Shown piece by piece: positions 55,447 through 64,000 of a stretch of DNA of 64,000 bases. The DNA is from Bacteroidota bacterium (GTDB taxonomy: Bacteria; Bacteroidota; Bacteroidia; Chitinophagales; Chitinophagaceae). A program made the position numbers and the translations under genes. The DNA lies in NCBI GenBank assembly GCA_018268015.1, contig JAFDXJ010000041.1:119918-183917 (forward strand), in the 5' to 3' direction. The first letter of the stretch is position 1, and every line of letters starts with the position of its first letter. Under the pieces are notes generated by a model. The model saw nothing but the letters and a program-made list of their open reading frames with translations. It made no database searches and was not told the DNA's origin.

Positions 55447-57972
55447 ATGAGATGGCTGATATGTTTCTGTTGTTTTTTTAGTTTTATGAGCGTTTCTGCT
55501 CAACAAATATCCGGGAAAATTTTAGGTCAGGATGAAAAGCCTTTGCCATTTGCATCCATAACATTAAAAAATTCAGGGAGAGGTGTGACCTCCAATGAAA
55601 AGGGAATTTATTCCATTTCACTTCCACCGGGGGAATATATTTTAATCGCACAGTATGTTGGATATACTCGTGTAGAAAAGAAAGTAAAAGTAAATACGCA
55701 GCAACAGGTGATTGACTTTACATTATCTCCTTTGACCAATGATTTATCCAATGTGATTATTTCTACTAAGGATGAAGATCCGGCTTACGAGATTATCCGC
55801 CATGCTATTGCCAAAAGAAAAGAATACCAAAACCCTTTGGATTCTTTTACCACCGAGGCTTATATCAAAACCTGGATGAAGAGCAGAAAACTGCCAACAA
55901 GTATTCTCGGGCAAAAGATGGATGTCCATACACGAAAGGAAATGGGTGTGGACTCAATGGGTAAAGGAATGATCTATTTATCTGAATCCATTTCACATTT
56001 TGCATATAGAAAACCCAACGAACAAAAGCTGGAAGTGATTTCAGGAAGGGAAAGCGGATCTAACGGTTATGGCTTTAACTTCCCGGTGTTTATTAATTTT
56101 TATGATAATAATGTAAATGTTCTTACGGACCAGTTTGCACCGCGTGGTTATGTATCACCAATTGCAGATAATGCCTTAACTTTTTACAAATATCATTACC
56201 TGGGATCATTTTTTGAAGAGGGTAAAGAAATTCATGAAATTGCCGTAAAGCCTAAAAGAAATTATGAACCCTTATTTACGGGAACAATTTACATTACAGA
56301 AGGGGATTGGCGTATTCACAGCCTGAATTTGCTATTGACGAAGTCCTCTCAATTGGAAATCTTAGATACGCTTTCCATAAAGCAAATTAATGGCCCGGTG
56401 ACAAAAGATATCTGGCGCACAAAAAACCAGGCTGTGTATTTTACACTCAATGTTTTTGGGGCAGATATTGTAGGGAATTTTATCAATCAGTATAACAACT
56501 ATGACCTGCATCCGGTGTTTGCAAAAAATTATTTTAATAATGTCATTGTTCGATACGATACGGCGGTTAATAAAAAATCATCTGCCTATTGGGATTCTAT
56601 AAGGCCGATTCCTTTGTTGGCGGAAGAGCAGGAAAATTATCATACAAAAGACAGCATTTTCCGTACAGGTATTGATTCGATGTTTTCAAGAAACAGGATA
56701 GATTCATTGAGGAAGGCCCAGGCAAGAATTACTTTAAAAAATGTTTTTTGGAATGGATTTAAAAGATCCAATTTTGATCCTCTCCGACCCAGCACATTTC
56801 AATGGAAACCTTTATTGCCAAATGTCTCGTATAATACGGTGGAAGGTTTTGTGAGCAACATATCCTTTACTGCTCAGAGACAATTTCCTAAATCTCTATG
56901 GAGTTTCACTCCTGTGATAAGGTATGGCTTTCACAACAAACATTTAAATTCATGGGCATCACTTACCTGGAAAGACCGGGAAATATCTTTTGCCGGGAAT
57001 GCGGATTTATCCAAAAATACGCTGGTTTTCAGTGGAGGGAAAAGAGTAAGCCAGTTATACCGCGATTGCCCTTTGCTGCCCATAAACAGCTTAATGGGTA
57101 CATTGTTCTATAATAGGAATTATTTGAAGATTGATGAAAATTATTTTGGTGAAATTTATTATCATCGAAAAACAGAAAATGGTCTTCAGCTTTCATTCGA
57201 TCTTTTATATGAAGACAGGCTGCCATTGGAAAATACAACAGACTTTGCTATTATCAATTACAGCTCACAGAAGTTTACACCCAATTATCCCATAGAAAAG
57301 ATCAATCAGAATTTTCCAAGGCATCAGGCATTTGTGGCGGGTATAGAATTGAAGTATCAACCGGGCCAAAAGTATATACAGTTTCCAAATTATAAATTTT
57401 CATTGGGTTCTAAGGCCCCTGTATTTCAGTTGAATTATCAAAAAGGAATTCCCCACGTATTTGGCAGCGATGAAGACTTTGATAAATGGAATTTAGCTAT
57501 CAGCGATCAATTCAATTTTCACTTGGGAGGTGAAATGATTGCCCGCGTGGATGTAGGTGGCTTTTTAAATGACCGGGTGGTTTATATTCAGGATTATCAA
57601 CATTTTAATGGACATAAAATTCTCTTTGTTACAGATTATGAAAACACTTTTTTAAATGCTTTATATTATGCGAATAGTACTACAGCGCCTTTTTATTCGG
57701 CAGTTTACCTGCAACATCATTTTAATGGGGCGTTAACCAATAAAATTCCTTTTTTTAAAAAATTGAATTGGAACCTTGTTGCCGGTGCTAATGGTTATTA
57801 TGCTCACCCGGATAATACCTATTTTGAAGTATTTGGAGGTATTGAAAATATTTTAAAAATTTTACGGGTAGATATTGGTAAATCTTTTGGTAATGGACTG
57901 GGGCAACCATTATTTTATCGTGTAGGCCTAAGTGGCCTCATTGGAAGTAAAATAACATTTGGGAAAAAATAA
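55447..57972 (+). CDS. DUF5686 outer-membrane protein with carboxypeptidase-regulatory-like domain
   Basis: The 841-residue exported protein has a signal peptide (about 1-18, ending SVSAQ). A regulatory-like beta domain follows (about 19-110, ISGKILGQDEKPLPFASITL). The rest is beta-strand rich with many aromatic residues and looks like an outer-membrane barrel (about 430-841) preceded by a periplasmic part. It resembles DUF5686 proteins found in Bacteroidota, of unknown function. There is no TonB plug, so it is not a SusC relative. Convergent with yifB, 4 bases apart. Confidence 0.8.
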   Translation: MRWLICFCCFFSFMSVSAQQISGKILGQDEKPLPFASITLKNSGRGVTSNEKGIYSISLPPGEYILIAQYVGYTRVEKKVKVNTQQQVIDFTLSPLTNDLSNVIISTKDEDPAYEIIRHAIAKRKEYQNPLDSFTTEAYIKTWMKSRKLPTSILGQKMDVHTRKEMGVDSMGKGMIYLSESISHFAYRKPNEQKLEVISGRESGSNGYGFNFPVFINFYDNNVNVLTDQFAPRGYVSPIADNALTFYKYHYLGSFFEEGKEIHEIAVKPKRNYEPLFTGTIYITEGDWRIHSLNLLLTKSSQLEILDTLSIKQINGPVTKDIWRTKNQAVYFTLNVFGADIVGNFINQYNNYDLHPVFAKNYFNNVIVRYDTAVNKKSSAYWDSIRPIPLLAEEQENYHTKDSIFRTGIDSMFSRNRIDSLRKAQARITLKNVFWNGFKRSNFDPLRPSTFQWKPLLPNVSYNTVEGFVSNISFTAQRQFPKSLWSFTPVIRYGFHNKHLNSWASLTWKDREISFAGNADLSKNTLVFSGGKRVSQLYRDCPLLPINSLMGTLFYNRNYLKIDENYFGEIYYHRKTENGLQLSFDLLYEDRLPLENTTDFAIINYSSQKFTPNYPIEKINQNFPRHQAFVAGIELKYQPGQKYIQFPNYKFSLGSKAPVFQLNYQKGIPHVFGSDEDFDKWNLAISDQFNFHLGGEMIARVDVGGFLNDRVVYIQDYQHFNGHKILFVTDYENTFLNALYYANSTTAPFYSAVYLQHHFNGALTNKIPFFKKLNWNLVAGANGYYAHPDNTYFEVFGGIENILKILRVDIGKSFGNGLGQPLFYRVGLSGLIGSKITFGKK

Positions 57973-57976
57973 TTTG

Positions 57977-59521
57977 TTATCCGGCCCATCCTTCCCGGTC
58001 AAGGCTGCGATATTGTATTGCTTCTGCAAGATGTTCTATTTTTATTTCAGCTGATTCTGCCAGATCTGCAATGGTCCTGCTTACTTTTAAAATGCGATCA
58101 TAAGCCCTTGCCGATAAATTCAATCTTTCCATTGCTTTCTTTAATAGAGCCTCTCCTGCCGTGCCAATGATACATATTTCCCGCAATTGCTTACTACTCA
58201 TTTGTGCATTGGCATAGAGACCGGAGGTGTTCTTATATCTTTCGGTTTGCACACTTCTGGCTTTGATCACTCGTTCGCGTATGGTAGCCGAATTCTCAGC
58301 AATGGATGTATTATTACTGAGCTCATTAAAATCTACAGGAGTTACTTCCACATGCAGGTCAATGCGATCGAGCAAGGGACCTGAAATTTTATTTAAATAT
58401 TTTTGAACAGCGCCCGGAGGGCAGGTACATTCTTTGGTCGGGTGATTGTAAAACCCACAAGGGCAGGGATTCATAGAAGCAATCAGCATAAAATTGGCCG
58501 GAAATTCCAAGGCCATTTTGGCGCGTGAGATGGTGACTCTTCTTTCTTCCATCGGTTGGCGCATCACTTCTAAAACGGTGCGTTTAAATTCAGGTAATTC
58601 ATCTAAGAATAGGACACCATTATGTGCCAGGGAAATTTCTCCCGGTTGAGGCATACCACCGCCGCCCACCAATGCGGCATCACTCACCGTGTGATGCGGC
58701 GAGCGAAACGGCCTTTTATTTACAAGCGAAGTATTCTCCGGAAGTTTACCGGCAACACTATGGATCTTAGTTGTTTCAAGCGCTTCGAGTAAACTAAGAG
58801 GTGGAAGAATGGTGGGTAATCTTTTGGCAAGCATCGTTTTTCCTGCTCCCGGCGGACCAATGAGAATGGCATTGTGACTTCCCGCAGCAGCAATTTCAAG
58901 AGCCCTTTTGATATTCTCTTGTCCTTTTACATCATTGAAATCAATATCAAAATCCTTTTGCGCTTCAAAAAATTCATCGCGCGTGTTTACGATAACAGGT
59001 TCTAATGAATTTTCATTTTTAAAAAATGCTATCACTTCAGTCAAGTGATTGACAGCATATACTTTCAATTGATTCACCATTCCGGCTTCTCTTGCATTTT
59101 CTTTTGGTACGATGAATCCTTTAAAGCCTTCTTTGCGTGCTTGAATAGCTATGGGTAAAGCGCCTTTAATGGGCTTTACTGAACCATCGAGGCTTAATTC
59201 TCCCATGATTACATAGTCTGCTAATTTTTCTGTATTTTCCAATTGCTCACTGGCGCCTAAGACGCCTAAGGCAATGGGTAAATCAAAAGCCGTCCCTGAT
59301 TTACGAATATCTGCTGGCGCCAGATTGATGACAAGCTTTGTGCGAGGCATGTGCAGGTTGTTTGTTTTAATAGCGCTTTCTATGCGCGGCAGGCTCTCTT
59401 TTACTGCACTGTCAGGAAGCCCGACAATGAAATAATTTTGTCCATTACTTACATTCACTTCTATGGTAATGGTGATTGCTTCCACGCCATAAACTGCGCT
59501 GCCAAAGGTTTTTACAAGCAT
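57977..59521 (-). CDS. YifB/ComM-family Mg chelatase-like AAA+ ATPase
   Basis: The 514-residue protein has the YifB order: an N-terminal Lon-protease-like domain (about 1-170, FIVGLPDSAVKES), an AAA+ domain with Walker A GPPGAGKTMLAKRL near 222, Walker B VLFLDELPEF, a cysteine-rich loop (NPCPCGFYNHPTKECTCPPG) and the C-terminal Mg_chelatase_C region (LLDRIDLHVEV, LNLSARAYDRILKVSRTIADL). In gamma-proteobacteria ComM is a branch-migration helicase for natural transformation; the same role here is possible. Confidence 0.93.
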   Translation of the reverse strand: MLVKTFGSAVYGVEAITITIEVNVSNGQNYFIVGLPDSAVKESLPRIESAIKTNNLHMPRTKLVINLAPADIRKSGTAFDLPIALGVLGASEQLENTEKLADYVIMGELSLDGSVKPIKGALPIAIQARKEGFKGFIVPKENAREAGMVNQLKVYAVNHLTEVIAFFKNENSLEPVIVNTRDEFFEAQKDFDIDFNDVKGQENIKRALEIAAAGSHNAILIGPPGAGKTMLAKRLPTILPPLSLLEALETTKIHSVAGKLPENTSLVNKRPFRSPHHTVSDAALVGGGGMPQPGEISLAHNGVLFLDELPEFKRTVLEVMRQPMEERRVTISRAKMALEFPANFMLIASMNPCPCGFYNHPTKECTCPPGAVQKYLNKISGPLLDRIDLHVEVTPVDFNELSNNTSIAENSATIRERVIKARSVQTERYKNTSGLYANAQMSSKQLREICIIGTAGEALLKKAMERLNLSARAYDRILKVSRTIADLAESAEIKIEHLAEAIQYRSLDREGWAG

Positions 59522-59831
59522 GCCCGGGAAAATTGAACAGGTTTACAAAGATTTTATCTGAAAGCAATAATAATTTGAATATAAAATACATCTTTTTTCC
59601 GGATTCAAAATAAAAACTATGGAATAAACACATATTCTTTTCTGAATATTCCGTATTCAGATAACAAGATGTGATCACTTATATATTGATAAAAACAACT
59701 TCGTCTGCAGAAAAAAATGAACCTGTGACTTTTTTGAGAATATATGTTATGACATGAGTTTAGGATATTGTCGAAATTCATTTTCAGATTCAAAACAAGT
59801 TACTTAAAAACTCATTGGGGTTTGTGAAAAT
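59522..59831. other. Intergenic region between recR and yifB
   Basis: About 310 AT-rich bases with no supported gene. It holds one 8-bp inverted repeat (59641-59648 with 59654-59661, loop TTCCG) without a T run in either direction, and the presumed yifB promoter, which I could not place. Confidence 0.45.
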
Positions 59832-60446
59832 TTATTTCACAAAACTATTTGCAGGAACTCTGTTTGCAATACTCCTTGCTAAGGTGAGTTCATCAGCATA
59901 TTCCAATTCTCCGCCAAAGGCAATGCCCCGGGATATGGTAGAAATAGTGCAGGAATGTGCGCCTATTTTTTTTTGAATATAATATATGGTTGTATCCCCC
60001 TGGATATTAGGGCTGAGTGCAAAAATGAGTTCTTCCGTTCCTTCATTTTGAATTCGCTGAACAAGTGATTCAATAGAAAGCTGATCAGGGCCAATACCAT
60101 CTAAGGGTGATATGACACCGCCTAAAACATGGTAGGTGCCATTAAACTGTTGTGTGTTCTCAATGGCAATAACATCCCGAATATTTTCCACCACGCAGAT
60201 TTGTTGATTGTTGCGCATTGAATTAGCACAAATAGCACAAATATCTGCATCACTGATATTGTGGCATCGCTGGCAGAATTTCATTTCATTTCTCATGCGA
60301 GTGATGGCTTCACTGAATTGCGTCACTGCCTGAGCATCCTGTTTTAATAAATGCAATACCATCCGGAGTGCAGATTTTTTCCCGATACCCGGTAATTTTG
60401 AAAATTCAGTGACTGCATTTTCCAATAAAGATGATGGCAATTCCAT
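59832..60446 (-). CDS. recR: Recombination mediator RecR
   Basis: The 204-residue protein has the N-terminal helix-hairpin-helix (FSKLPGIGKKSALRMVLHLL), the C4 zinc finger (CQRCHNISDADICAIC) and a Toprim domain (ICVVENIRDVIAIENT, YHVLGGVISPLDGIGP). With RecO/RecF it loads RecA on gapped DNA. Length as in E. coli (201). Confidence 0.97.
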   Translation of the reverse strand: MELPSSLLENAVTEFSKLPGIGKKSALRMVLHLLKQDAQAVTQFSEAITRMRNEMKFCQRCHNISDADICAICANSMRNNQQICVVENIRDVIAIENTQQFNGTYHVLGGVISPLDGIGPDQLSIESLVQRIQNEGTEELIFALSPNIQGDTTIYYIQKKIGAHSCTISTISRGIAFGGELEYADELTLARSIANRVPANSFVK

Positions 60447-60523
60447 GTACAGAATTTATTGGGCATAAAGTTAAAACTTCACGCTGATAATTTTGAATGA
60501 AATGAAAAAGGATGCGTTAATTC

Positions 60524-61918
60524 TTAGAATTTTAATTCCATTTCATTATCCCAGTTGGCTTTGACGGTAACTTTCCGTGGAATCAGGAAAGTTTTTTCTG
60601 GTTGTCTCTTTTCCGCAAAACTGCCGGGGTCCCACTTGCCATTTTTATTCTCATCATATAAAATCCGTAAAGTGTAATCACCGGGAGGAAATGTTTTTTT
60701 CGACCATTCCTGTTGTGTGATTTCATAAGAAGCGGTAATGGCTGAGCCCTGGACAAATTGCAATACCGGGTTTCTTGAAAAGTCAAGGTGCGTAAAACGG
60801 ATTAATAAATTTCCATAATCTGATTCAGGTTTTGTTCTGAAAGAAAGTGTATCATTCCGGGATAATGTGTTTCCGGCGCTGTCTTTAAATGCATCTTTTT
60901 GAACCACCAGTTTATATTCCCTGCCGGGTATCCAGGTGTATAGCATGGTGAAATGCAAACCAGATGTATCTCTCAGCCAATTTATAGGGAAGGGATGGAA
61001 ATTTGTATCAGACAAAACAATTTTTGATGAATCAAATGCAAACGCTTTCCTGTTTAAATCTATGGAAAGTGGTAAAAGGATATCTTGTACACCACCTGTT
61101 GAAAAGGTTAACTGAAGCAATTCCGGTGTTGTATTTTTTTTCGTTTTTTTCGGAGCTTCCGATGTGGATTTTTCCATTTGCTCATATTCCCGATATGCAT
61201 ATAAAGTAATTTGTTGGGGGGTACTATCTACTAAAACGGGATTATTTAGAAACGCAAACATCTTCGTGCTGTCGTCATATTTTTTTGAATAATCATCGGG
61301 TAAAACATAAACTGAAAATTTTTCATTCGGTAAATGATGAAATGCAAAATTTCCTTTGCTATTTAATTTTGCAAAATAATCCGGGCGTAAAGTTTTAATG
61401 GCGCTGTCTTGTAAATCCTGATGCAACACAACAATCAAAGTGCTGTCAGTTTCTCCAGACTCGGCTAAAACCACATTGCCGGAAAGCGTACCATTGGCAA
61501 TATTATTTCCGGTAGAAAATACATAATTAAAATTTTTGATGGCATTGGATTCATTTACATCTTGTATGGCATTACCAAAATTGATGCTATAGGTCGTTTG
61601 GGGTTTTAAAGTATCTCTTAATTTGATGGTAACTGTTTTTAATCTTGCTTCAAATAATGGCGCTAAAACCGGATAAGGAGATACCACAATTTCATCGCCA
61701 TAATTGCTGCTTAATTGTACATATTCATCAAAAGAAAGAGTGATTTTTTTTGTGGTAAAATGCAAGGATGAATTTACAGGAGTTGCACTTACCAGTACCG
61801 GCGCTAAGGTATCCTTTGGTCCTCCGGTAGGTGGAATAATATTTGCGCAACTGCTTAACCCCACCATCCATGCTATGGAAATAGAGATGATTAATAGAAG
61901 TATGATTTTTTTTATCAT
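60524..61918 (-). CDS. Ig-like domain lipoprotein
   Basis: The 464-residue exported protein has a lipobox (GLSSC, Cys at about 24) followed by ANIIPPTGGPKDTLAPVL, the usual opening of this Bacteroidota family. An N-terminal SbsA/Big_5-like Ig domain (about 35-135, with KKITLSFDEYVQL and PQTTYSINFGNAIQDVN) is followed by a carboxypeptidase-regulatory-like segment and a C-terminal part with YDENKNGKWDPGSF. Surface or periplasmic structural role; function unknown. Confidence 0.82.
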   Translation of the reverse strand: MIKKIILLLIISISIAWMVGLSSCANIIPPTGGPKDTLAPVLVSATPVNSSLHFTTKKITLSFDEYVQLSSNYGDEIVVSPYPVLAPLFEARLKTVTIKLRDTLKPQTTYSINFGNAIQDVNESNAIKNFNYVFSTGNNIANGTLSGNVVLAESGETDSTLIVVLHQDLQDSAIKTLRPDYFAKLNSKGNFAFHHLPNEKFSVYVLPDDYSKKYDDSTKMFAFLNNPVLVDSTPQQITLYAYREYEQMEKSTSEAPKKTKKNTTPELLQLTFSTGGVQDILLPLSIDLNRKAFAFDSSKIVLSDTNFHPFPINWLRDTSGLHFTMLYTWIPGREYKLVVQKDAFKDSAGNTLSRNDTLSFRTKPESDYGNLLIRFTHLDFSRNPVLQFVQGSAITASYEITQQEWSKKTFPPGDYTLRILYDENKNGKWDPGSFAEKRQPEKTFLIPRKVTVKANWDNEMELKF

Positions 61919-61984
61919 AAATAAATCCTGTAAAATTTGAATACAAACATAATTGCTTTCCCTGGTTTGAAATGGAATTCTCTT

Positions 61985-64000
61985 TTAAATATCTTGGGGT
62001 AGATCTTCCGTTTCCTCTTCAATAAGTGAATGATATAATTTATGATCTTTGATAAAATTGCACCAATGACAATCCGGTTTCCCGCAGCCTTGATAAAACT
62101 CATGCTTTTGGATTTTCTCCCAGGATTCGGTTATCTGAGCAATCACCGCATCTGTTTGATCTTGTGTGATGATTAATTTTTCAATATCAATGATTTCTTT
62201 TTTATTCATTTCGAGGAATTCAAATTGAATGTGCATCACATGCCAGTTTTTACCGGGAAGGTTTTCCGATAACAATTTATAAAAAACCGCTTGTCTCCAG
62301 TAATTCCCGCCCAGTGGGGCTTTTGCACTGCCCGGTACATCAAATTCACCCCTTGATTTAGCGCTTGAGTATTTGCCTGTTTTAAAATCAGTGATGATAA
62401 TATCATTTTTCCAAAACTGGATTTTATCGGCAAATCCCCGAAGTGGTACATTTTGAATTATGACATTTTTTAAAGAATATTCCGTTTGTATTAAATCATG
62501 GACAGGAGGCGGTATATAAAAATAGTCATAATACTTTTCCAGTATTTTAAAACCATATTCCAGGAAATTGGGAAGGCTTTTGGAAGTAAAAACCTCCCTA
62601 TTATTATAAAGATCTTTTTCAAATTGTTTTAGCAGGAATTCCTTCGATGGGTAAACCTGGCCATCTTTCATCATTTTTATAAAGAAATCATTGAACGCTG
62701 AATGGATGCAATTACCAAATTGCATAGACTCGCTTTTAATAGAAGGAACCCTGATTAAACTGGTATAATAAAATTTTAATGGACACTCCAGGAAGTTGTT
62801 CAGCGCTGAAACATTCATGGTAAATTTTTCCAGGAGCTGATTGATATATTCTTTCTCATTCGTTTCCAGTACCGGTTTTTGGATAATTCCAAAACGCAAA
62901 GTTGCAAATTGTAATTTCTCATCCTCCGTTAATACAATTCTTTCTTCAGGAACCATATCCTGGATTTTTGTTTCAGCAATAAACTGTGAGGGAAGAATAG
63001 GCTTGCCATCATTTTGATACTCCGGGTAAGAAATATAAAGATGTTTTTTGGCACGTGTCATTGATACAAAAAATAAGCGCCTTGACTCTTCCGTTTTTTC
63101 TATTGCACTTTCCTGGCCTACCACCTTTGGTGGGAGCTTGAAGCCTTTGTTCATATCACGCTTTCCTTCCCAAATATCCGTACGACAGCACATGAGGAAT
63201 ACATAATCAAATTCAAGGCCTTTACTTCCATGTGCTGTTAATAAACTAACACCGGCCGCAGTACCTGATTGCTGCACAAAATCAATACGCAGGTTATTTT
63301 GAATCATAAGATCCACCTGTTCTATAAGTGCTTTCAAATGCATATCCGGGTTTCTATGCGTAGCATCTTTAATAAAATCAAATAGGACGGTTAGTTTTTT
63401 CATCAACCAGAACTTATCCGAATGGTTGAGGATATAGGAAAGGATTCCTGTTTCATTGATCATCAACTCAAACCAACTCAGTAAACTATTATTATTTATT
63501 TTTCCTTGCAGTGATTCTAATATGTCGGCTATCCTAATAAAAAGAATATCTTCCTCCTTATCTGGAAAAAGTTTCTGTTCATTTTCATTTTTGAGATCTT
63601 GCAGGTAAGCACGGAATGATTTTTCCTTTGCACTTTTTTTACGGGAGGAAGAAAGCTCATGACTGATTACGGCTATTCGAAACGGGTTTAAGCCAAAAAA
63701 ATCGTAATGTAATATTTCAAATAAATATTGCTCCCCGCTAAAAGGGATATCCTGCTCCGCAACAATATATCGGCAAATAGTTAGAATCTTTTTAATAAAA
63801 ACATCTTCAAGTAAATTGACAGATCGCCTTGCATTAAAAGGAATTTGAAGTAATTGTAAAAATTTTATGAGTCCATCACCTAATTGATGTTCGCGGTAAA
63901 TGACGGCTATTTCAGATGGCGATACCCCTTCTTCAATTAATTTTTTTAAGGATAAAACAATATGAGCATTTTCTTCAAATGGATTATTGTAAATACGAAT
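61985..64000 (-). CDS. UvrD-type helicase fused to a PD-(D/E)XK nuclease, AddAB/RecB-like (5' end outside window)
   Basis: The frame is open from the right edge to a stop at 61985: 671 residues are visible. The first two thirds belong to a superfamily 1 helicase, second half: EIAVIYREHQLGDGLIKFLQ, and motif V/VI-type LLTAHGSKGLEFDYVFL and LFFVSMTRAKKHLYIS. The last 250 residues are a RecB-like nuclease: GFADKIQ and IIITDFKTGK give the Asp and DxK, and four cysteines (one in ECPLKFYY, three in GCGKPDCHWC) match the iron-sulfur pattern of AddB-type nucleases. Expected role: processing of double-strand breaks. An internal TTG at 63466 is not the start. Confidence 0.88.
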   Translation of the reverse strand: MRIYNNPFEENAHIVLSLKKLIEEGVSPSEIAVIYREHQLGDGLIKFLQLLQIPFNARRSVNLLEDVFIKKILTICRYIVAEQDIPFSGEQYLFEILHYDFFGLNPFRIAVISHELSSSRKKSAKEKSFRAYLQDLKNENEQKLFPDKEEDILFIRIADILESLQGKINNNSLLSWFELMINETGILSYILNHSDKFWLMKKLTVLFDFIKDATHRNPDMHLKALIEQVDLMIQNNLRIDFVQQSGTAAGVSLLTAHGSKGLEFDYVFLMCCRTDIWEGKRDMNKGFKLPPKVVGQESAIEKTEESRRLFFVSMTRAKKHLYISYPEYQNDGKPILPSQFIAETKIQDMVPEERIVLTEDEKLQFATLRFGIIQKPVLETNEKEYINQLLEKFTMNVSALNNFLECPLKFYYTSLIRVPSIKSESMQFGNCIHSAFNDFFIKMMKDGQVYPSKEFLLKQFEKDLYNNREVFTSKSLPNFLEYGFKILEKYYDYFYIPPPVHDLIQTEYSLKNVIIQNVPLRGFADKIQFWKNDIIITDFKTGKYSSAKSRGEFDVPGSAKAPLGGNYWRQAVFYKLLSENLPGKNWHVMHIQFEFLEMNKKEIIDIEKLIITQDQTDAVIAQITESWEKIQKHEFYQGCGKPDCHWCNFIKDHKLYHSLIEEETEDLPQDI

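Noticed and set aside
1..64000. CRISPR arrays, insertion sequences, prophage or defence islands
   Set aside because: No regularly spaced repeats, transposase, integrase, phage or restriction genes were seen in any frame.

Overview
The window reads as chromosomal DNA of a Bacteroidota bacterium, most likely Chitinophagaceae or a close relative (inference). Evidence: AT-rich DNA, a SusC/SusD pair, a protein with a type IX secretion C-terminal sorting domain, lipoprotein signals, a GH3-family protein, a DUF5686 protein, a methionine synthase split over two genes, starts generally lacking a Shine-Dalgarno sequence, and several promoters of the Bacteroidota type (TTTG, about 19 bases, TAnnTTTG). 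Coding density is high and both strands are used. I found no tRNA, rRNA, CRISPR array, insertion sequence, prophage or attachment site.

Layout. 1-7.1 kb (minus): M48 metalloprotease lipoprotein (cut by the left edge), plsY, prmA, pnp, rpsO, an SDR, a Yip1-like membrane protein and pyrH. 7.1-9.9 kb (plus): a three-gene unit of tryptophan 2,3-dioxygenase, a sulfotransferase-like protein and a class IV aminotransferase, behind a near-perfect promoter. 9.9-13.7 kb (minus): methionine synthase in two pieces. 14-15.5 kb (plus): an unrecognised 522-residue helical protein with two aspartate-rich motifs like those of isoprenoid synthases. 15.5-19.9 kb (minus): two exported amidohydrolase genes carrying three amidohydrolase modules, only one with a complete metal site. 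20-27.5 kb: glucokinase (minus), diverging from a T9SS-sorted sugar dehydrogenase followed by SusC/SusD (plus). 27.8-31.7 kb (plus): L,D-transpeptidase-like protein, lysS, a DoxX-like membrane protein, a glycosyltransferase. 31.7-34.7 kb (minus): dtd, MazG-like, nitroreductase, gmk, SDR. 34.7-38.3 kb (plus): arfB, thiolase, acyl-CoA ligase.

38.3-46.6 kb (minus) is a regulated export locus: response regulator, histidine kinase, PepSY-like periplasmic protein, a strong hairpin, then TolC, adaptor and RND pump. 46.7-50.3 kb (minus) holds a methyltransferase and the rplM-rpsI-rpsB-tsf ribosomal unit, which ends in a clear terminator. 50.9-64 kb: GH3 protein, lptB, metF, marC, a DUF5686 outer-membrane protein, yifB/comM, recR, an Ig-like lipoprotein, and an AddAB/RecB-like helicase-nuclease running off the right edge.

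Most of the window is housekeeping. The most unusual parts are the 522-residue protein, the tryptophan dioxygenase/sulfotransferase/aminotransferase unit, the partly degenerate amidohydrolase triplet, and the two-component/PepSY/RND locus split by a hairpin. No calls here were checked against a database.
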